DNA from: an uncultured Prevotella sp.
Lineage (GTDB): Bacteria; Bacteroidota; Bacteroidia; Bacteroidales; Bacteroidaceae
NCBI GenBank assembly: GCA_934230965.1
Contig: CAKQFW010000004.1
Location: forward strand, 1 to 24,026
Reading direction: 5' to 3'
Length of the DNA: 24,026 nt
Shown here: piece by piece, positions 9,027 to 16,105 of the stretch
Layout of the letters: each line of letters opens with the position of its first letter
How positions within the stretch are numbered: position 1 is the stretch's first letter
Notes under the pieces: model-generated
What the model saw: the letters and a program-made list of their open reading frames with translations, nothing else
Told to the model about the DNA's origin: nothing
Databases searched by the model: none
Translations under genes and position numbers: made by a program

Positions 9027-9071
9027 CCTATAAATTATTTTTATGATTGGGCGTTTCGACCCACTCACGGC

Positions 9072-9854
9072 TTAGTTAAACTCTTCAGCCTTAATCTTAA
9101 TTAAGCACTCATCGCCGCTTTGGTCGCCTTTATAGCAATAGGCTATGCCCTTACCGGCCTTTTTGCATTGCAATATCAGCTGCTTAGATGTAGGATCACT
9201 ATCCAGCGATTCTTTTATCGATTTCTTTACTTCATCCTTACTCTCATTCAACGCATCAATCGAATACGTATCTTCGTCTACCGACACGTCATACACCAGA
9301 TAAAGACCCTTCAGGTTAATGTCAACAATCGACATACCCTTCTCTATCTCCATAGGCAGCTGGGGCTTAAACATCTTTACCTGTGTTTCAAGATAATCCA
9401 TGGGAGCATCGTCGGTATCAGTAGCCTTCTCTGCATTCATCAGCTCGTCATAAGTCAGCGTTAAAGTGGCTGTCTCGCCACTAGTCTTACCTTTATATAT
9501 AATGCGCATGCCCGACTTTGCCTCTTTCAGCAAGTCGATCATTTCTTTCATGTCGCCATCAGCAGTTTTCACCATGGCTACAGCCGAAGCTTTCATCTGG
9601 TCAGGCATTGTTTTCAGCACATCAGCCTTTATCAATTCTTCGTTCAAGCTAAACTTCATCACCATCACATTATCACTTTCGTCATAAGTAAAAGAGGTGA
9701 GCTCGCCCATCTCGCCAGCCGATACAGGACACTCGCTATTAGCTTGTTCAATGGCTTTCTTCAACTTTGCCGTCTTGTCACCACAAGCGCTGAAACACGC
9801 TACCAAAACAACCAGAAACAGCACACGGCCCAAGTTTTTTATTTTCATTTGCAT
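9072..9854 (-). CDS. Lipoprotein of unknown function with a duplicated domain
   Basis: A 260-residue lipoprotein I cannot assign to a family. The signal sequence (MQMKIKNLGRVLFLVVLVAC) leads to a lipobox FSAC with Cys24, then GDKTAK. The mature part appears to be two copies of one domain. The first (about residues 35-138) ends LKEAKSGMRIIYKGKTSGE and TLTLTYDEL. The second (about 150-260) ends QCKKAGKGIAYCYKGDQSGD and LIKIKAEEF, with matching positions for the preceding helix and the P-x-E/V...GM stretch. The protein is acidic and probably faces the periplasm or the surface. The first ATG (9854) or the third codon (9848) may be the start. It is monocistronic, between its own -7 element and terminator. 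Confidence 0.8.
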   Translation of the reverse strand: MQMKIKNLGRVLFLVVLVACFSACGDKTAKLKKAIEQANSECPVSAGEMGELTSFTYDESDNVMVMKFSLNEELIKADVLKTMPDQMKASAVAMVKTADGDMKEMIDLLKEAKSGMRIIYKGKTSGETATLTLTYDELMNAEKATDTDDAPMDYLETQVKMFKPQLPMEIEKGMSIVDINLKGLYLVYDVSVDEDTYSIDALNESKDEVKKSIKESLDSDPTSKQLILQCKKAGKGIAYCYKGDQSGDECLIKIKAEEFN

Positions 9855-9942
9855 TGTTTTCTACCCTAATACGTGTCGGGCGCAACTGTTAGTTAATAAA
9901 TTTTGATTTTCAGCACAACAATAGGGTCGGCTTAGATATCTG

Positions 9943-9950
9943 CAAAAGTA
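9943..9950 (-). promoter_or_regulatory. Putative -7 element for the 9072-9854 lipoprotein gene
   Basis: On the minus strand this reads TACTTTTG, matching TAnnTTTG. It lies about 89 bases upstream of the ATG. No clear -33 element at standard spacing. Confidence 0.4.
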
Positions 9951-10034
9951 ACAAAAAATAATGAACCACCCCACCCTTCACATTGTTTTTTTAAACGAAA
10001 CTTAGCAAAACATGAAAATATAACCGACAGAAGA

Positions 10035-10574
10035 TTAATAATACACCCAACTATTACACCAATAAAGCAAATCAGCTGTACCCTCCCAAACAGTTCTGTC
10101 ATCTACATAGCGTGTTCCATCTTTATCTGTAGAAACTAAGCTACAGTCATTTGTGCTCCATATAATACTGTCGTATTGTATAACAGAACCATTATCAAGT
10201 GTGAGTAGTAAACTTTTATCAGTCCACTTCATATTTTTAATTCGGAAAGATCGCTTCACATTTTCTTTCGTCACAGCATACGTACCATCTTTTGTTATTT
10301 CAAGTTGCTCATTCTTACACAACGTTGTGTCATTGTCGGCATTTATCATGCATCGCCTGTTCCAAGTGCTATTTATAACTAAATCTAATTGATTCGGAGT
10401 CAGGTTTGAAAAATCCATTCTCTTAAGCCCCTCTTTTTGAAAATGCAGGTAAGCACGATCGCTGTAATTAAACTTAAAACCTGTTTCATCGTCATCATTA
10501 GAACACGATGTTAAACTTATCAAAGAAGCACAAATCACCGAACATAACGATAATAAATATTTCATTGTTTTCAT
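10035..10574 (-). CDS. Putative surface lipoprotein, downstream copy of a tandem pair
   Basis: A 179-residue lipoprotein of unknown function. The signal sequence ends LISLTSC with Cys24 and is followed by SNDDDE, an acidic stretch of the kind that directs Bacteroidetes lipoproteins to the cell surface. The mature domain has regularly spaced aromatic strands (STWNRRCMINADND, LEITKDGTYAVT, LLLTLDNGSVIQYDSIIWST). It resembles small lipocalin-like barrels, but that is a guess. It is clearly homologous along its whole length to the gene at 10598-11164, only 23 bases upstream, so both arose by tandem duplication and are presumably co-transcribed. It lacks the seven-residue insertion present in the other copy. 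Confidence 0.78.
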   Translation of the reverse strand: MKTMKYLLSLCSVICASLISLTSCSNDDDETGFKFNYSDRAYLHFQKEGLKRMDFSNLTPNQLDLVINSTWNRRCMINADNDTTLCKNEQLEITKDGTYAVTKENVKRSFRIKNMKWTDKSLLLTLDNGSVIQYDSIIWSTNDCSLVSTDKDGTRYVDDRTVWEGTADLLYWCNSWVYY

Positions 10575-10597
10575 CTTGCTATCTATTTTTATTCAAT

Positions 10598-11164
10598 TTA
10601 GTATTTCTTATTAAACCACCTACTGCACCAACGATATGAATCATCCGAGTTCCACCAACCGATTTTAGTATCTATATAGTGTGTACCATCTTTACTTGTA
10701 GACATCAATTCACAATCAGACGTACTCCAAAAGATACTGTCGTATCGTATAACAGAGTCGTTATCAAGGGTAAAGAACACGCATTTATCATCCAGTTTTA
10801 CGTTTTTAACTCGATAATAATATCTCTCCTTTTCCCTTGTTAATGTATAGGCAGCATCTAGTAATGTATAGGTAGCATCTTGTGTTATTTCAATCAAATC
10901 TTTACGATTCAACGTCGTATCATTATTGGCGCTAATTATCCACTGCCTACTCCAAATGCCATTTAACATCAAATTCACATCTGCTTGGGTCATCTTTGAA
11001 AAATCCCACCTCATTTTTCCTTTTGCCTCAAAATACTGATAAGCGAGCTCAGCGTCATCAAGCTCACCATCAATATCATCGTTACCATCTGAGCACGAGG
11101 TCAAACAAAACAAGAAGGAGAAAAATACCAAAATAAACGATAATAAATACTTTATTGTCTTCAT
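10598..11164 (-). CDS. Putative surface lipoprotein, upstream copy of a tandem pair
   Basis: A 188-residue lipoprotein, paralogue of the gene at 10035-10574. The start at 11164 (MKTIKYLLSFILVFFSFLFC then LTSC, Cys24) aligns with the paralogue (MKTMKYLLSL...). The upstream in-frame ATG at 11215 adds 17 residues with no match. The acidic SDGNDD after the lipid Cys suggests surface display. Shared blocks are MRWDFSKMT, TLDNDSVIRYDSIFWSTSDC and TSKDGTHYID. It carries an extra seven residues (YTLLDAAYTL region) relative to its paralogue, produced by a 21-bp tandem duplication at 10842-10883. Function not recognised. Confidence 0.78.
   Translation of the reverse strand: MKTIKYLLSFILVFFSFLFCLTSCSDGNDDIDGELDDAELAYQYFEAKGKMRWDFSKMTQADVNLMLNGIWSRQWIISANNDTTLNRKDLIEITQDATYTLLDAAYTLTREKERYYYRVKNVKLDDKCVFFTLDNDSVIRYDSIFWSTSDCELMSTSKDGTHYIDTKIGWWNSDDSYRWCSRWFNKKY
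10842..10883 (-). repeat. In-gene 21-bp tandem duplication
   Basis: Two adjacent 21-base units (10842-10862 and 10863-10883) differ at two positions; both begin AATGTATAGG on the plus strand. They encode the repeated peptide D-A-T/A-Y-T-L. Comparison with the downstream paralogue, which lacks exactly seven residues here, shows the duplication is an insertion in this copy. Confidence 0.8.
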
Positions 11165-11246
11165 ATTAAAAATGGGGTTGATGATTAATACAACGAAAAT
11201 ACAGAATATTTCCACCTATGTACATAACCCTTTGGTTTTGGTGGAT

Positions 11247-11265
11247 TTAACTTTTGCAAAGTTAA
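11247..11265. promoter_or_regulatory. Palindrome overlapping the -7 element of the lipoprotein pair
   Basis: TTAACTTT (11247-11254) and AAAGTTAA (11258-11265) form a perfect inverted repeat around TGC. The minus-strand -7 element TAACTTTG (11264-11257) lies inside it, about 93 bases upstream of the ATG at 11164. The overlap could be an operator, or simply the result of -7-like sequences on both strands. Confidence 0.45.
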
Positions 11266-11466
11266 GTTTTTAAGTTATACGTAGCACATTACCCCCTATT
11301 TCTTAACACTAATTAATATTAATTGCTGGAATTTAGACTGCATTTATAAATAGACAGTAAGAAAAACATACTTACTAAAAATAAGGGAATAAAACGAAAA
11401 CATATTTCATAGCTATTGACCATCACAACTTCATAAAAAGTGTTTTTACACCTTTCTTTTTCACTT

Positions 11467-11500
11467 TGCATATTTATTCACTTTTCTGCATAAATATACA
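11467..11500. promoter_or_regulatory. Pair of ArgR-box-like palindromes
   Basis: TGCATATTTATTCA (11467-11480) and TGCATAAATATACA (11487-11500) fit, or nearly fit, the arginine-repressor box TGMAT-WWWW-ATKCA. They are 20 bp apart start to start, close to the ~21 bp spacing of paired ARG boxes in E. coli. No arginine gene is adjacent. ArgR binding is inferred from motif resemblance only. Confidence 0.45.
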
Positions 11501-11540
11501 GCATTGAGATTAGTTTGTAAAAGGCATCAAATTACAGTCT

Positions 11541-11621
11541 GAAAGCATTGGTTTCGCGTTGTGAAACCCTTGGTTTTACAGTCTGAAACCCTTGGTTTCA
11601 CGACCTAAAACCCTTGGTTTC
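11541..11621. repeat. 22-bp periodic array of GAAACC-CTT-GGTTTC inverted repeats
   Basis: Four 15-base cores start at 11541, 11563, 11585 and 11607, exactly 22 bp apart: GAAAGCATTGGTTTC, GAAACCCTTGGTTTT, GAAACCCTTGGTTTC and AAAACCCTTGGTTTC. Each core is an inverted repeat with 6-bp arms, separated by 7-base spacers (GCGTTGT, ACAGTCT, ACGACCT). ACAGTCT also precedes the first core. Because each spacer is flanked by GGTTT(C/T) and (G/A)AAA, the array can also pair across spacers. Function unknown; possibilities are a protein-binding array or a structured transcript. Confidence 0.8.
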
Positions 11622-11730
11622 TCAAATGAGGAGTATCAACTTTGAAAAGTGAAAGCAAACCACATAGCATTACTTTCGATTTATCACATTTTTCACATTT
11701 ATTATACTAACGAATATAAATTCTACAAAT

Positions 11731-11783
11731 TGAATATTTATGCAATTTTACTCAGCCAACATCATCTTTTGCATAAATATGCA
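11731..11783. promoter_or_regulatory. Second pair of ArgR-box-like palindromes
   Basis: TGAATATTTATGCA (11731-11744) and TGCATAAATATGCA (11770-11783) match TGMAT-WWWW-ATKCA. Start-to-start distance is 39 bp, about twice the usual box spacing. The assignment to ArgR is inferred. Confidence 0.45.
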
Positions 11784-11886
11784 ATTTCGGAGAATATAAA
11801 AGACACAACAACATTGAACAAGAAAATATCAACAAGGACATCTTTCTTTATTGTAATAAACGAAAGGACGAAGTAGTACAACGTTG

Positions 11887-11949
11887 TTTCTTGTTGCTCA
11901 ATATTATTACCCATTGTTTGGCACCATTTCCAAGTATTTGGCATTGTTT
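11887..11949 (+). repeat. T-tracts phased at 10 bp
   Basis: TTT occurs at 11887-11889, 11917-11919, 11927-11929, 11937-11939 and 11947-11949. The last four lie in consecutive 10-base units (CCATTGTTTG, GCACCATTTC, CAAGTATTTG, GCATTGTTTC). This may be a degenerate 10/20-bp tandem repeat or helically phased, bent DNA. Confidence 0.5.
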
Positions 11950-12084
11950 CTACCATGTTCAGTTAATGGTGAAAAAGCATACATAAAATATACGTTTACT
12001 TAAAGAAAAGCAATGACAAGGATGGAAACCGAACAACGGTTAACGGTTTTTAACGCGCACAAAAATACTTTTTCCTATGTTTCA

Positions 12085-12116
12085 TTTGTGACATTCGTTT
12101 TTTTTCAGTTACTTTG
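12085..12116 (+). promoter_or_regulatory. Promoter of the galactose operon
   Basis: TTTG (12085-12088) is followed after 20 bases by TTACTTTG (12109-12116), one mismatch from TAnnTTTG. The galM ATG is 36 bases downstream. Upstream at 12026-12049 lies AAACCG...CGGTTT with repeated ACGGTT inside, a candidate operator. Confidence 0.7.
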
Positions 12117-12151
12117 CAAGAACATAAGATATAACTAAAAACATATTACTT

Positions 12152-13243
12152 ATGACAAACTTAACAGACACAGAAAAACTGTGTGGTTTGAAACGTGCCG
12201 ACTTTCAAACCACAATAAACGGAAAGAGCACCGATTTGTTCTTTCTGAAGAACAATGCCGGCAACGTTGTAGCCATCACAAATTATGGCGGAGCCATCGT
12301 TGCTATCATGGTACCCGACAAAGACGGTAAACACGCAAACATTATTCAAGGACACGACAATATTAAAGATGTAATAGAGTCGCCCGAACCCTACCTCTCA
12401 ACCTTGATTGGTCGTTATGGCAACCGCATCTGCAAAGGCCAGTTCCAGTTGCACGGCAAGCATTATCAGCTGCCCATCAACAACGGTCCCAACAGCTTGC
12501 ACGGCGGAAAGAAAGGCTTCAACGCCAAGGTTTGGGACGCGCTGCAGATGAACGACAGCACACTGGTATTGAAATATGTAAGCCCCTATGGCGAAGAAGG
12601 CTTCTCGGGCGAGGTGCGCGTCACCGTAGTATATTCGTTTAACGACGACAACGAGCTGGGCATAGAATATATGGCCACAACCAACAAGAAAACCATTATT
12701 AACCTTACAAGCCACGGTTTCTTCTCACTGGCAGGCATAGCAAACCCCACCCCCACTATCGACAATTTGGTTTGCCAGATTAATGCCGACTATTATTTGC
12801 CTATCGACGAAACCTCAATTCCTACTGGCGAAATACGCTTTGTAAAAGGCACTCCCTTCGATTTCAGACAACCCAAAACTGTGGGACAAGATATTGATGC
12901 CAACAACGAGCAGATTAAGAACGGTGCCGGATACGACCACTGCTTTGTGCTGAACAAGAAAGAGGAAGGCGAACTGAGCTTTGCTGCCAAGATAACCGAG
13001 CCCGTAAGCGGACGCACCATGGAGGTGTTTACCACAGAGCCTGGCGTACAAGTTTATACCGACAATTGGGCCGACGGCTACAAAGGCCAGAACGGTGCCA
13101 CCTTCCCGCGCCGTAGCGCTATCTGCTTCGAGGCACAACACTTCCCCGACTCGCCCAACCACCCCTATTTCCCCTCTGTGGTGCTCGAGCCTGATGGTCA
13201 ATATACGCAGAAAACTATCTACCGTTTCGGTGTAGAGGCATAA
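12152..13243 (+). CDS. galM: Aldose 1-epimerase (galactose mutarotase), cytoplasmic
   Basis: Interconverts the alpha and beta anomers of galactose or glucose, supplying alpha-galactose to galactokinase. The 363-residue length is typical, and with no signal peptide the protein should be cytoplasmic. Motifs are IGRYGNRICKGQF, NSLHGGKKGF (first catalytic His), INLTSHGFFSL (second catalytic His; the usual form is NLTNHSYFNL, so Asn and Tyr are replaced), GAGYDHCFVLN and the catalytic Glu in CFEAQHFPDSPNH. It is the first gene of the gal operon, 72 bases before the transporter gene. It is homologous to the lipoprotein mutarotase at 16188-17348 but differs in location signal. Confidence 0.94.
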   Translation: MTNLTDTEKLCGLKRADFQTTINGKSTDLFFLKNNAGNVVAITNYGGAIVAIMVPDKDGKHANIIQGHDNIKDVIESPEPYLSTLIGRYGNRICKGQFQLHGKHYQLPINNGPNSLHGGKKGFNAKVWDALQMNDSTLVLKYVSPYGEEGFSGEVRVTVVYSFNDDNELGIEYMATTNKKTIINLTSHGFFSLAGIANPTPTIDNLVCQINADYYLPIDETSIPTGEIRFVKGTPFDFRQPKTVGQDIDANNEQIKNGAGYDHCFVLNKKEEGELSFAAKITEPVSGRTMEVFTTEPGVQVYTDNWADGYKGQNGATFPRRSAICFEAQHFPDSPNHPYFPSVVLEPDGQYTQKTIYRFGVEA

Positions 13244-13315
13244 CGGCGTAACATTACTAAACGAAGTAAATACAAATTAAACATTAATAAAACCAAAATC
13301 AAAAAAACAAAAGAA

Positions 13316-14686
13316 ATGGGAAATAACTCAACAAAACAAAGTAGCATCATCGCCATTATTGTGATGATGTTCCTCTTTGCCATGATTTCGTTCGTAACCA
13401 ACTTGGCAGCGCCCTTCGGCCTTATCTGGGGTAACCAGTATGCTTGGGCTGGTATGATGGGTAACATGATGAACTTCTTAGCATACCTCTTCATGGGCAT
13501 ACCCGCTGGTATGTTGCTGTCAAAAATCGGTTACAAGAAGACCGCTATCTTGGCTATGGCCGTAGGTCTCGTCGGCTTGGGAATACAGTATTTGTCAAGT
13601 ATCGTAGGTGCTGACACCGTAGCTTTCACCATCGGCAAAGAGGTGAACACTGGCTTGACCATAACATACCCTGAGCCCGTGATGCTCAACTTCATCATCT
13701 ACCTCATCGGTGCCTTCGTATGTGGTTTCTGCGTATGTATGCTTAACACCGTTGTTAACCCCATGCTTAACATGCTGGGTGGTGGTGGCAACCGCGGTAA
13801 CCAGCTTATCCAGACAGGTGGTTCACTCAACTCGCTTTCAGCAACCCTCACTCCGCTCTTCGTAGGTGCTCTCATTGGTAGCGTAACCAAGGATACCGCC
13901 ATGAGCGACGTTTCTCCGCTGCTGTTCATTGCCATGGGCGTATTTGCCGTATCTATCGTGGTGATAGCATTTGCCACCATACCCGAACCTCACCTCCACA
14001 AAGCTGGCGAGAAGGAAGAGAAACTGGAACGTTCACCGCTGGCTTTCCGCCACACACTGCTTGGTGTTATTGCCATCTTCTTCTATGTAGGCATTGAGGT
14101 AGGTATTCCTTCACAGCTCACATTCTATTTGGCTAACTCTGCTGATCAGGGTGGCGTAGGTCTGGCCAACGGTGCTGCTATCGGTGGTGCTATCGCTGCT
14201 ATCTATTGGATGTTGATGCTTGTAGGTCGTTTCACGAGCTCTCTTATAAGTGGCAAAATATCTACACGCGCACAGATGCTTACAGTGACCACAGCCGCAA
14301 TCACGTTGCTGCTTATCACCATCTTCTTGCCTAACGACCTCATCATGAGCATGCCAGCATACACCACAGCCGACGGTTTCGTTATGGTAAGCGGTGTTCC
14401 TGTAAAATGTCTGTTCATCGTGCTCTGCGGCCTCTGCACATCAGTAATGTGGGGTGGTATCTTCAACCTCGCTGTTGAGGGTCTGGGCAAGTACACTGCT
14501 GCAGCTTCTGGTCTCTTTATGACCATGGTTGTGGGTGGTGGTGTTATGCCATTGCTGCAAAACCTGCTGGCTAACGAAGTTGGCTTCATCGCAAGCTACT
14601 GGCTCGTTATCGCTATGCTCGCTTACATTCTCTACTACAGCCTTGTAGGATGCAAGAATGTAAACAAAGACATTCCTGTAGAATAA
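13316..14686 (+). CDS. Sugar:H+ symporter, MFS/FHS family (galactose/glucose type)
   Basis: A 456-residue polytopic inner-membrane protein with about 12 hydrophobic helices, of the major-facilitator fucose-galactose-glucose symporter type (GluP/FucP-like). It starts MGNNSTKQSS before the first helix (IIAIIVMMFLFAMISFVTNL). The motif GIPAGMLLSKIGYKKTAILA (about 60-80) is the conserved loop after helix 2. ATIPEPH ends the first half, and the second half repeats the fold (HTLLGVIAIFFYVGIEVGIPS). The position between galM and galK makes galactose the likely substrate, which is inference. Codon choice (frequent GGT, GCT, CTC) is more biased than in nearby genes, suggesting high expression. The closest named relatives are gluP and fucP; I cannot choose between them from sequence alone. 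Confidence 0.88.
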   Translation: MGNNSTKQSSIIAIIVMMFLFAMISFVTNLAAPFGLIWGNQYAWAGMMGNMMNFLAYLFMGIPAGMLLSKIGYKKTAILAMAVGLVGLGIQYLSSIVGADTVAFTIGKEVNTGLTITYPEPVMLNFIIYLIGAFVCGFCVCMLNTVVNPMLNMLGGGGNRGNQLIQTGGSLNSLSATLTPLFVGALIGSVTKDTAMSDVSPLLFIAMGVFAVSIVVIAFATIPEPHLHKAGEKEEKLERSPLAFRHTLLGVIAIFFYVGIEVGIPSQLTFYLANSADQGGVGLANGAAIGGAIAAIYWMLMLVGRFTSSLISGKISTRAQMLTVTTAAITLLLITIFLPNDLIMSMPAYTTADGFVMVSGVPVKCLFIVLCGLCTSVMWGGIFNLAVEGLGKYTAAASGLFMTMVVGGGVMPLLQNLLANEVGFIASYWLVIAMLAYILYYSLVGCKNVNKDIPVE

Positions 14687-14703
14687 TCAATCACAAAACG
14701 CAC

Positions 14704-14743
14704 AATGGCTTGCAGCCCGCTACATACTGGGCAGCAAGCCATT
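14704..14743 (+). other. Intergenic hairpin between transporter and galK
   Basis: AATGGCTTGCAGCCC (14704-14718) pairs with GGGCAGCAAGCCATT (14729-14743) with one mismatch, around a 10-base loop. A T5 run occurs only 22 bases later (14765-14769), so this is not a classic terminator. It may attenuate galK or protect the upstream message from 3' decay. galK translation starts 67 bases after the hairpin. Confidence 0.6.
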
Positions 14744-14809
14744 GATATTACTATCGAAGCCCCCTTTTTATTACTATATATTATTAATCACTTAAACACA
14801 CTTATTATT

Positions 14810-15970
14810 ATGGATATCGAATTCGTAAGAAGCCGTTTTATCAAACATTTTGACGGAAAAACAGGCAATATCTACACTTCTCCTGGACGTATCAACCTCA
14901 TTGGCGAGCACACCGACTATAATGGCGGTTTCGTGTTCCCAGGCGCTGTTGACAAAGGCATCATGGCAGAGGTACGCCCCAACGGAACAAACACCGTTAT
15001 GTGCTATGCCATCGACCTGAAAGACCGCGTAGAATTTAAGGTTGACGACCCTGAAGGTCCGCGCACCAGCTGGGCACGCTATATCTATGGTATTGTACAG
15101 GAGATGAAGAAGTTGGGTGTTGACGTTAAAGGTTTCAACACAGCATTTGCTGGTGATGTGCCTTTAGGCGCTGGTATGTCGTCATCGGCAGCTCTGGAAA
15201 GTTGCTTCGCCTTTGCTCTGAACGATTTGTTTGGCGATAACAAGGTGAGCAAGTGGGATATGGTGCTGGCCGGACAGGCTACCGAGCACAACTACTGTGG
15301 CGTAAACTGTGGTATCATGGACCAGTTTGCCAGCGTGTTTGGCAAAGAAGAGTGCCTGATGCGTCTCGACTGCCGCAGCCGCGAATTTGAATATTTCCCC
15401 TTCAAGCCTGTAGGCTATAAACTGGTATTGCTCAACTCTTGCGTAAAGCACGAGCTGGCAGGTTCACCCTACAACGACCGTCGCAACAGCTGCGAAAACG
15501 TGGTTAAGCACATTGCCGCTAAGCATCCTGAAGCAAAATTTGAGACTCTGCGCGACTGCACATGGGAGCAGCTTGACGAGGTAAGAGCCGAGGTAGGCGA
15601 AGAAGACTACAAGCGCGCTCACTTCGTTCTGGGCGAGAAAGACCGCGTGCTGGCAGTATGCGACGCTCTGAACGCTGGCGACTATGAAACTGTAGGCCAG
15701 AAGATGTATGAAACACACGAGGGCCTGAGCAAAGAGTATGAGGTATCATGCGAAGAGCTCGACTTCTTGAACGACATCGCTAAAGAAAACGGCGTAACAG
15801 GTAGCCGTATCATGGGCGGTGGCTTCGGCGGATGCACCATCAACCTGGTGAAGGATGAATTGTACGATCAGTTTATCGCCGACGCTAAGGCAAAATATTC
15901 GGCCAAGTATGGCAAAGAGCCTAAGGTTATTGATGTTGTCATCAGCCAGGGCTCGCACAAGGTGTGCTAA
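14810..15970 (+). CDS. galK: Galactokinase
   Basis: Phosphorylates alpha-D-galactose to galactose-1-phosphate with ATP, the first committed step of the Leloir pathway. The 386-residue product has all GHMP-kinase signatures: the galactokinase motif PGRINLIGEHTDYNGG (25-40), the ATP-loop GDVPLGAGMSSSAALE, DQFASVFGKE with the catalytic Asp region, and the C-terminal GSRIMGGGFGGCTINLV. The frame is open from 14705, but the first 35 residues are encoded by the intergenic hairpin and AT-rich leader; MDIEFVRSRF at 14810 fits the family start. It is the third gene of the gal operon. No galT or galE is present in the window. Confidence 0.97.
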   Translation: MDIEFVRSRFIKHFDGKTGNIYTSPGRINLIGEHTDYNGGFVFPGAVDKGIMAEVRPNGTNTVMCYAIDLKDRVEFKVDDPEGPRTSWARYIYGIVQEMKKLGVDVKGFNTAFAGDVPLGAGMSSSAALESCFAFALNDLFGDNKVSKWDMVLAGQATEHNYCGVNCGIMDQFASVFGKEECLMRLDCRSREFEYFPFKPVGYKLVLLNSCVKHELAGSPYNDRRNSCENVVKHIAAKHPEAKFETLRDCTWEQLDEVRAEVGEEDYKRAHFVLGEKDRVLAVCDALNAGDYETVGQKMYETHEGLSKEYEVSCEELDFLNDIAKENGVTGSRIMGGGFGGCTINLVKDELYDQFIADAKAKYSAKYGKEPKVIDVVISQGSHKVC

Positions 15971-16009
15971 TACTCACTGAATAAACAATAATAACATGCT
16001 ATAAATGCT

Positions 16010-16072
16010 GACTTTTCTTGTGGCGGCATCCTCTACGACATATTAGAGCGAGATGCCACAACAAGAAAAGTC
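16010..16072 (+). other. Long imperfect hairpin between galK and the second galM
   Basis: GACTTTTCTTGT (16010-16021) pairs with ACAAGAAAAGTC (16061-16072). After a 3-base internal loop GGCATC pairs with GATGCC (16052-16057), and CTCT (16031-16034) with AGAG (16045-16048). There is no U-tract on either side, so it is more likely an RNA stabiliser, attenuator or processing site than a simple terminator. It splits the operon into galM-transporter-galK and the downstream mutarotase. Confidence 0.6.
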
Positions 16073-16105
16073 GGTATATACATTAAAAAAGAAACTTACA
16101 AGTTG

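Larger units (their letters stand above)
11266..12084. other. Long gene-free region with several repeat classes
   Basis: AT-rich and without a credible gene. Small open frames at 11649-11876 and 11762-11956 have low-complexity, AT-driven translations. From left to right it holds a 14-bp palindrome AATTAATATTAATT (11311-11324), two ArgR-box-like sites (11467-11500), a 22-bp-periodic inverted-repeat array (11541-11621), two more ArgR-like sites (11731-11783), T-tracts at 10-bp phase (11887-11949), and an inverted repeat at 12026-12049 before the gal promoter. Confidence 0.6.

Noticed and set aside
11541..11621. CRISPR array
   Set aside because: Repeats are 15 bases and spacers 7 bases, far below CRISPR dimensions, and no cas gene is present.
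11541..11621. Plasmid or phage replication origin with 22-bp iterons
   Set aside because: No replication initiator, partition or integrase gene is nearby, and the flanking genes are ordinary chromosomal ones.
11649..11876. Small plus-strand ORF of 75 codons
   Set aside because: The translation is AT-driven (Ile, Tyr, Asn, His, Lys), has no signal or motif, and overlaps ArgR-like sites.
11762..11956. Small minus-strand ORF of 64 codons
   Set aside because: Its coding signal is explained by the 10-bp periodic repeat rather than by a protein family.
14705..14809. N-terminal extension of galactokinase
   Set aside because: It would translate the intergenic hairpin and AT-rich leader; the galactokinase start motif fits 14810.
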